A program made the translations under genes and the position numbers. The notes under the pieces were generated by a model. It ran no database searches. It was not told the origin of the DNA and saw only the letters and a list, made by a program, of their open reading frames with translations. Positions 58,928-64,000 of a DNA stretch of 64,000 bases are shown piece by piece (position 1 is the first letter of the stretch; each line of letters starts with the position of its first letter). The DNA lies in the NCBI GenBank assembly GCA_016713885.1, contig JADJOF010000002.1:248001-312000 (forward strand). The letters are read 5' to 3'. The DNA comes from Bdellovibrionales bacterium (GTDB lineage Bacteria > Bdellovibrionota > Bdellovibrionia > Bdellovibrionales > JAMPXM01).

Positions 58928-59233
58928 AGGATTTTTCGAGCTCGCGAACTCGCTCGGTTGATTCAAGTTAATCGAACTTTCGCTCGCTCAAATCCAATCC
59001 AGCACTCCTCAATTGAGCACGTGCCGTATAGCGCACGCATTCGGTTCGATTTATCTCGAGTCAATTCGACCCAGCGGTGACGAAGACGGTCACCGACTTG
59101 GGTGGAGGTGACGTTTGCGAGCCGACGCGCGGCTCAAGTCGCTTTGACGGAACATCGGTTCGGTACAGTTCTTGGATCTTTTTGGCCGTTGTTGTTCAAC
59201 GTTGTCGTGAAAGTGAACGACTGGGAGTCCAAT
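58928..59233. other. Intergenic region after the IS
   Basis: About 300 bases without a gene. It holds several repeats of CTCGC-type words and two hairpins: GGTGAC/GTCACC around 59079-59097 and GAGCCG/CGGCTC near 59118-59134. A promoter for the downstream exported protein is expected here but none is clear. Confidence 0.4.
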
Positions 59234-60760
59234 ATGATGTCTGGTAAGAATGCACTTTTCCATCGATCTCTGCTTCTGACCGTCGCGGTTTTTGGTGCTG
59301 TTCACAGTGAGGCGGCGGTGGGCCCGGTGTGTGAGTCGCTCTTTGTTTCATCGCGAGAGCAGTTGGTGCGGTCACTCTCTCAAGGTAACTTTGGGCCCGA
59401 GGCGGCGACGTCACTTCGTCGGTTGTTTTTTGAGTTTGGCGAGCCGACACAAGTTCGTTTTAGCGCCGATTTTCCGAAGGCCAGTCAGGCGGAGCTATTT
59501 GCGAGGCTTGAGCGCTATGTCAACGGTGAGAACAAACGCGTTCGACAAGAAGGTGCGTTCTATCGATCCTCTTTTGATTGGCCAGAGCTGGCTCGTGGAA
59601 ACTCTCAGGCTTCGGATCAGGTTACGCTGTTCTTTCACCGTCCGACGGGAACAGTTTACGTTACCGCTGCGCCTTTCGTACATGTGATCAGTTCGGGTGC
59701 AACTGGGAAGATCGCCGAGTTCAACCCTCGTGAACAGCGCATTCAGATTACAGATGTCGCCGATCAGAGAAAGACGACTGTTGAGATTCAAATCGATGAT
59801 GGCGCCATTCAGCTTGGCCGAGGGTTTGTTGAACAGTTTGCGGTGAGCGAGAATGGTGGAAATGTTGTTATCGGAGTCAACACCATGAGCGCGATCCAGT
59901 TCAATCATCTGCGGGTGAATGAAAAGGGGCGTGCGCAGCGCTCTGAACGCGAACCCACTGAACTTTTGAATCGCCTTGATAAAATTGCTGTTGGCAACGA
60001 TGGAACCGTCGTTGGTCTTGAAGGATCGATCGTCGCTGAAATTGAGTATGGTCTTGATCGTCGCCGCCTTGTGGCGCTTGTTCCGACAAGCGGCGGAGCA
60101 AAGACTGCGGTCAAGGTTATCGGCCCTAAAGTGGTTTCGGACGCGGACTTTAGCATGAGACCTGACGGTGGACTTGTACTTGCCCGGGTGCGTGTCGGGC
60201 AGTTTGAGCATAAGCTGGTCGCGTTTACTCCTGCGACAGGGAATGTTGTGGTTCGCCCCTTGGCGATCGAAAAGGGCTCGCCTGATGCTTTGGTGACGTC
60301 TCTTGGTGAAATGCAGTGGCTTCGCGGTTCTTCTGCTAGCAGCTGGGGTTTGGCTTGGCGTCCTGTTCGCTCGGTGCGTGCGGACTCCAATCAAGGTGGG
60401 GATAGGCTAAAGGGGCGCGGTACTGAAGCTTTGCTTGCTCAGCTTGCTGAGAAATTAGAGTTCCATCAGCGACCAGATGAGTCGATGTATGCTCGATCAT
60501 ATTACCCATCGGCCCGTTTTGATCAAGAAGGCGCCTATGTTGTGAAGATGGACTGGATGTCGAATGATGGCTGGTCGGCATGGCTTATGGCGCATGGTTC
60601 ACGCCGTGCTCCTCGGCAGATCGTCAGGCCTCTCGAAGCGACTGTCGTTTACTTCGCGGATGGTCAGAAGGTATCGCCGCAAGACGCCTACAACGCATTC
60701 GTCGCAGGTCGCGATGTCTCGGTCCACGTTCTGAGTCCGCTCTATGACCCTGCCTACTGA
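59234..60760 (+). CDS. Large exported protein of unknown function, possibly beta-propeller
   Basis: A 508-residue protein. ATG 59234 (GGGAG upstream) gives a signal peptide MMSGKNALFHRSLLLTVAVFGAVHSEAAVG. The mature part has a helical N-terminal third and then repeated beta-type segments: IAVGNDGTVVGLEGSIVAEIEYGLDRRRLVALV, DADFSMRPDGGLVLARVRVGQFEHKLVAFTP and GAYVVKMDWMSNDGWSAWLMAHG. These resemble the blades of a propeller but no family was recognised. It is likely periplasmic. It converges with the PilZ-protein gene, with 5 bases between. Confidence 0.7.
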   Translation: MMSGKNALFHRSLLLTVAVFGAVHSEAAVGPVCESLFVSSREQLVRSLSQGNFGPEAATSLRRLFFEFGEPTQVRFSADFPKASQAELFARLERYVNGENKRVRQEGAFYRSSFDWPELARGNSQASDQVTLFFHRPTGTVYVTAAPFVHVISSGATGKIAEFNPREQRIQITDVADQRKTTVEIQIDDGAIQLGRGFVEQFAVSENGGNVVIGVNTMSAIQFNHLRVNEKGRAQRSEREPTELLNRLDKIAVGNDGTVVGLEGSIVAEIEYGLDRRRLVALVPTSGGAKTAVKVIGPKVVSDADFSMRPDGGLVLARVRVGQFEHKLVAFTPATGNVVVRPLAIEKGSPDALVTSLGEMQWLRGSSASSWGLAWRPVRSVRADSNQGGDRLKGRGTEALLAQLAEKLEFHQRPDESMYARSYYPSARFDQEGAYVVKMDWMSNDGWSAWLMAHGSRRAPRQIVRPLEATVVYFADGQKVSPQDAYNAFVAGRDVSVHVLSPLYDPAY

Positions 60761-60765
60761 TTCCT

Positions 60766-61299
60766 TTAAAGAAGAATCGAGAGAATCGATGCCGCAATCA
60801 GTGCGGCACAAACGAGCCAGAAACGCGGGTTTGTGGCGACGATTTGAATGCTCGATCGCCACTTCGCCCATTTCATTCGTGGGCGAGCCGCTTCAAAGCC
60901 TCGCTTAACGGCATATTCGTAATTGAGTGGGTGCGAGTAGTCCGCCGTGCGCGGTGTGACCGTGCTATCGATAATTCGAATGAGATCGGTCGGTAGATTT
61001 CGAAACTGAACGCCGAGCTCCCAAAAACCATCCTGCGAGCTTGGGTCGAGGCGGACGACCGTTGCAAAAAAGGCGAAACGGCCTCGGTCGGGAAGAGCGA
61101 GCTCCATTTTGATCATTTCGCCTTCATCGATGAAGCGGAGTCGTGCTTGCGATTCGCGAAGCATAATCAGCGCACCGTTGGCGGACAGGTTGCGTAGATG
61201 TCCTTCGACAACGGGGCCATTGATGCGGCGGCCCTCGGCGAGACGAACGCGACCGTCATTTTCTGCGATGAGCTCGTAGCGAGGCGTGCGAGGGTCCAT
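60766..61299 (-). CDS. Membrane-anchored PilZ-domain protein
   Basis: A 177-residue protein. A PilZ-like domain (about residues 5-110) has R-rich RYELIAENDGRVRLAEGRR and the 'LRNLSANGALIML' strand that corresponds to the (D/N)xSxxG motif, the c-di-GMP site. A C-terminal membrane helix (about 158-176, FWLVCAALIAASILSILL) anchors it with the domain in the cytoplasm. It may respond to c-di-GMP, which could link to type IV pilus motility here, but that is only inference. The ATG overlaps the thiL stop (TGATG). Confidence 0.8.
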   Translation of the reverse strand: MDPRTPRYELIAENDGRVRLAEGRRINGPVVEGHLRNLSANGALIMLRESQARLRFIDEGEMIKMELALPDRGRFAFFATVVRLDPSSQDGFWELGVQFRNLPTDLIRIIDSTVTPRTADYSHPLNYEYAVKRGFEAARPRMKWAKWRSSIQIVATNPRFWLVCAALIAASILSILL

Positions 61300-62318
61300 C
61301 AGCGAGTTTCCTTAAAGGGGTCGTGGCCAGTCTGTTTAAATTGAAGACTCAGTCCATCGTGATCGATGACTTGAACCAGAGGTGTGTTTGCTTTGAGTTG
61401 GCTTAAGCCAACAAAATGACCAACTTCGATTAGGCCGTGCTTTTGAATTATGCTCTGTCCGTATTTACATCGCGCCCAACCATCGGGAATAGAGAGGAGC
61501 AATTCGTATTCGTCGCCGCCGGTGACGGCGAGCTCGAGTGCGTCGGTTCGTCCTAAGAGAGCTGATGCTCGTGGAATTTTCTCAGCGTCAAGGATGAGGC
61601 CGACTCCAGAGGCCTGGCAAATGCGATTGGCGTCCATCAAGAGGCCGTCGCTAATGTCGATCACGGAATTGATGGACTGGACGTGAAGTGCTTCGGCCAG
61701 ATCGAGGCGAGGCTCGGGGCGGCGTAGTTTTTGGAGTGCGGCCTGTGGAGCGGTCTGCGGTTCGAGGTAGGCGAGTGCGGCGGCGCCAAGCGGCCCAGAG
61801 ACAAAGGCGAGATCAAAGGGCCTGGCGCCGCTTCGCCGCCAGGGGCCTCCTTCGGGAAAGAGTTCACCGACGATGGCGATGTCTATAGCGGTAGGGCCAT
61901 CGATTTGCGAGAGATCGCCCCCGATGAGTGGGGCGTGGTATTTGATTGAGAGGGCCGACGCTCCATCGTAAAAACCAGTTAGAAATTCGTTTTGGCCTTT
62001 TGTGCCGAGTGATTTTGACAGCGCAATCGAGACGGTGACGCCAAGCGGGCGGCCTCCCATCGCGGCGATGTCTGAGAGGCACCGCGCCAATGCCTTGTGG
62101 CCGATGTCGGCTGGAGACAAAAGATCTCCGCCCCAGTGCTGCCCTTCGAGCATCATGTCGGAGCACATCAGGAGCGGGCGTCCCGAGGGGAAGACCGCGG
62201 CCGCGTCGTCGCCAACACCGAGGAGCGTCTGTGGCGTGTGGGTCTTGTGGCACCACGTCGTGATCTTTTGAATGAGAATGTTCTCTTGTCCGCTTGTATC
62301 TTCCACTGGTATCTCCAT
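61299..62318 (-). CDS. thiL: Thiamine-monophosphate kinase
   Basis: ThiL phosphorylates thiamine monophosphate to the diphosphate coenzyme. Family motifs present: LGVGDDAAAVFP, SDMMLEGQHW, IGHKALARCLSDIAAMGGRPLGVTVS, GGDLSQIDGP and IDISDGLLMDANRIC, with GGDEYELLLSIP near the C-terminus. The 339 residues are close to usual. Two starts are possible: ATG 62318 and GTG 62306 (GGAG 6 bases upstream, giving MEDTSGQENILIQK). The gene is divergent from pdxH with almost no gap. Confidence 0.95.
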   Translation of the reverse strand: MEIPVEDTSGQENILIQKITTWCHKTHTPQTLLGVGDDAAAVFPSGRPLLMCSDMMLEGQHWGGDLLSPADIGHKALARCLSDIAAMGGRPLGVTVSIALSKSLGTKGQNEFLTGFYDGASALSIKYHAPLIGGDLSQIDGPTAIDIAIVGELFPEGGPWRRSGARPFDLAFVSGPLGAAALAYLEPQTAPQAALQKLRRPEPRLDLAEALHVQSINSVIDISDGLLMDANRICQASGVGLILDAEKIPRASALLGRTDALELAVTGGDEYELLLSIPDGWARCKYGQSIIQKHGLIEVGHFVGLSQLKANTPLVQVIDHDGLSLQFKQTGHDPFKETR

Positions 62319-62323
62319 TGGAT

Positions 62324-62980
62324 ATGTCGACCCCATCACCGTCAATGTCTATGCTTCCTCTTCGCGAGGGAATTCTTGAACTCCCAGCTGACCCCATTGC
62401 AGGTGTCGAGGCTTGGCTCGTCGAGGCCCAGCGTGCTGGCCTGCCTGAGCCAACGGCCATGAACTTGGCGACGGTGACCAGTGAGGGACGGCCGCAATCG
62501 CGAATCGTTCTTTTAAAGGGTGTGACGACATCGCCAACCGGTTTTCGCGGATTTGAGTTTTTCACGAATTATCAAAGTCCGAAGTCGCGGCAGATTCTGA
62601 TGACACCGTATGCGGCTTTGAATTTTCACTGGGTTGCGATGCGCCGGCAGATTCGCATTGAAGGCGTCATTGAGAAGCTGACACCGGCCGAGTCGGAGCG
62701 CTATTTTCAGTCGCGTCCGCGCGAGAGCCGCGTTGGAGCTTGGTCGTCGCCGCAATCAGAATTCATTCCAGACCGCAAGCATCTTGAGCAGCTGGTGCAA
62801 GAGGCAAAGAAGCGTTTCGGCGACACAGGGGAGGTGCCATGTCCTCCGTTCTGGGGCGGGTGGCGCGTAGTGCCGGACCGCATTGAGTTTTGGGAAGAGC
62901 GTCCCTTTCGCCTGCATGAGCGCTTTGAGTTTCGTTTGAATGACGCCGGAGTTTGGGTGAAGTCGCGCCTGGCTCCCTAG
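62324..62980 (+). CDS. pdxH: Pyridoxine/pyridoxamine 5'-phosphate oxidase
   Basis: PdxH makes the B6 coenzyme pyridoxal phosphate. The 218-residue protein has PTAMNLATVTSEGRPQSRIVLLKG, FEFFTNYQSPKSRQI, NFHWVAMRRQIRIEG, SRPRESRVGAWSSPQS and the C-terminal PPFWGGWRVVPDRIEFWEERPFRLHERF, all FMN and substrate motifs. It starts at ATG 62324, with ATG 62348 or 62351 as alternatives. Together with thiL on the other strand it leaves no room for normal divergent promoters. Confidence 0.95.
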   Translation: MSTPSPSMSMLPLREGILELPADPIAGVEAWLVEAQRAGLPEPTAMNLATVTSEGRPQSRIVLLKGVTTSPTGFRGFEFFTNYQSPKSRQILMTPYAALNFHWVAMRRQIRIEGVIEKLTPAESERYFQSRPRESRVGAWSSPQSEFIPDRKHLEQLVQEAKKRFGDTGEVPCPPFWGGWRVVPDRIEFWEERPFRLHERFEFRLNDAGVWVKSRLAP

Positions 62981-62985
62981 GGCGA

Positions 62986-63324
62986 TCAGCCCGGCGGCCA
63001 ACCGAGTCCGCGGCCGCCGAGAATGTGAATGTGTAAATGAAATACCGACTGACCGCCGTCGCGATTGGTATTCACCACAAGGCGATAACCGTTCTCAGCA
63101 AGGCCGAGGCTCTTGGCGATGTCTGAGGCTTTGATCATCATGTGCCCCATGAGATCTTGGTCATCCGAAGCGAGTTCAGCCATCGAGCGAATAAACTTTT
63201 TGGGAATGAGAAGAATGTGTACCGGCGCTTGCGGATTCACATCGTGAAAGGCAAGGCAGCGGTCATCCTCGTATGCAATTTTTGCTGGAATTTCTCGATT
63301 GATGATTTTGGTGAAAATGGTCAT
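62986..63324 (-). CDS. HIT-family nucleotide hydrolase/transferase (HinT-like)
   Basis: A 112-residue protein. The histidine triad HLHIHILGG is preceded by NTNRDGGQSVF. The N-terminus MTIFTKIINREIPAKIAYEDD is that of HinT-type phosphoramidases, which split nucleoside phosphoramidates. CAGGAGAAAAATGCG precedes ATG 63324. It is followed by pdxH on the other strand with 5 bases between the ends. Confidence 0.93.
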   Translation of the reverse strand: MTIFTKIINREIPAKIAYEDDRCLAFHDVNPQAPVHILLIPKKFIRSMAELASDDQDLMGHMMIKASDIAKSLGLAENGYRLVVNTNRDGGQSVFHLHIHILGGRGLGWPPG

Positions 63325-63350
63325 CGCATTTTTCTCCTGAGCTATCGACT

Positions 63351-63995
63351 CTAGTAAAATTGTAACATGAGCCCAAGGTGAACGAGCAATCCAAAGGTGC
63401 TGACGCTCCATGGTTCGTTGGTGAAGTCGCCGGTGGCTGAGTTATTCATGGAGTTGGCATTGAGGTTTTCTTTTGCGCCGCGAGCGAGACTCTGGGTGAC
63501 GTGGAGTTCGGCTGAAGAGTAAAACGCGAACCAGCGAAGACCACGGGGAGTAAGGACCGCGTCGAGGCCGAGGGCCGCAGAGAGCGAATGGAATTCGATG
63601 CGTTCGGAGCGGTAGTAGGACTGACTGGGGTAGGAGACGTCGGTCTTTGGCTGTTCGCGGCCAAAGCCAAGTCGAAAAAATGGTGACCACCAGCGTTCAT
63701 GTGAAAAGCGGATGCCCACTTCGCCGCCCAAAAAATCGGTTCGAGTGCGGCTGGTGTTGGGCGCTGTTGGACCGTAGGACTCTTGGTCATTGTTGCGATA
63801 GTGAAGCATGGCGATGATGGAGCTGTCGCCCCAGCGAGTCTGCACTTGTGCGCGCACGCCGTCGACGGAATTGCCACGGCTATCGAGGTAGGACTGATCA
63901 AAGATGGTATCGGAACCTCCGAACTCGGGACCGATGGCGATGCGAAGCCACGGTGTCGACGGTGGCTCAGGGATGCGCGTGCTTTCAGCCATGAG
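63351..63995 (-). CDS. Outer-membrane beta-barrel protein, N-terminus beyond the window
   Basis: About 215 residues remain. The first visible residues KLMAESTRIPEPPS look like the end of a signal peptide and a mature N-terminus, so the start lies beyond the window edge. The rest consists of amphipathic strands (WLRIAIGPEFGG, GEVGIRFSHERWWSPFFRLGFG, LRWFAFYSSAELHVTQSL, TFGLLVHLGLMLQFY) ending in an aromatic residue as in barrel proteins. The role is unknown. Confidence 0.65.
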   Translation of the reverse strand, partial: LMAESTRIPEPPSTPWLRIAIGPEFGGSDTIFDQSYLDSRGNSVDGVRAQVQTRWGDSSIIAMLHYRNNDQESYGPTAPNTSRTRTDFLGGEVGIRFSHERWWSPFFRLGFGREQPKTDVSYPSQSYYRSERIEFHSLSAALGLDAVLTPRGLRWFAFYSSAELHVTQSLARGAKENLNANSMNNSATGDFTNEPWSVSTFGLLVHLGLMLQFY

Positions 63996-64000
63996 TTTGC

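Noticed and set aside
62281..62350. TPP riboswitch in front of thiL
   Set aside because: The gap to pdxH is far too short for a THI box, and none of its conserved words is seen.

Overview
The window is about 64 kb of a Gram-negative bacterial chromosome of roughly 50-55% GC. It carries a complete 16S-tRNA-Ile-23S-5S operon, a type IV pilus assembly operon (prepilin peptidase, then pilM-N-O-P-Q), lipid A synthesis (lpxD), several outer-membrane beta-barrels and lipoproteins, and many serine-, lysine- and alanine-rich proteins. The 16S sequence and the gene content look like the Bdellovibrionota (the former delta-proteobacterial Bdellovibrio lineage). That placement is by eye and only moderately certain. 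Nearly everything looks like ordinary chromosomal core; the only mobile element seen is one broken insertion sequence.

Layout. 1-6.4 kb: the end of an ABC-2 permease, then pilD and pilMNOPQ. 6.5-11.4 kb: a frame-broken lipoprotein, rarA, a cupin, an unknown protein, tRNA-Ala and small exported proteins. 12.0-17.5 kb: the rrn operon with promoter, UP-like tract, boxA-like sites, long processing stems and a terminator. 17.6-25.5 kb: a membrane protein, a von Willebrand A lipoprotein, tRNA-Pro, a major outer-membrane protein, paired exported proteins, then rpsR facing rpmB-rplX. 25.5-31.9 kb: nitrilase-family amidohydrolase, ETF-ubiquinone oxidoreductase, an RlmL-like rRNA methylase, cytidine deaminase and lpxD. 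31.9-42.6 kb: a histone-H1-like Lys/Ala-rich protein, infA, tex, topA between two HAD-type proteins, and a tail-specific protease. 42.7-48.3 kb: 2-oxoacid dehydrogenase E1 alpha and beta, a methyltransferase, a metallophosphoesterase, pyrE, cutA and dcd. 48.4-54.8 kb: a beta-barrel, fusA, recQ-aat-FKBP isomerase and an HD hydrolase. 54.9-57.6 kb: a three-gene c-type cytochrome cluster, including a beta-barrel with its own haem motif. 57.7-58.9 kb: the degenerate IS. 59.2-64 kb: an exported protein, a membrane-anchored PilZ protein, thiL facing pdxH, a HIT hydrolase and a partial outer-membrane protein.

The most important warning is that many otherwise normal genes contain single-base frame lesions, mostly a missing base in a short homopolymer. 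They include fusA and rpmB, which a cell can hardly lose, and one protease has two lesions that cancel each other. This pattern fits consensus errors of an unpolished long-read assembly better than gene decay, so the affected genes are given here as whole reconstructed loci. The biologically most interesting locus is the cytochrome cluster, a possible outer-membrane electron conduit. Other points worth a second look are the REP-like palindromes, the leaderless-looking recQ start, the rpmB-rplX pair and the Lys/Ala-rich DNA-binding-type protein upstream of infA.
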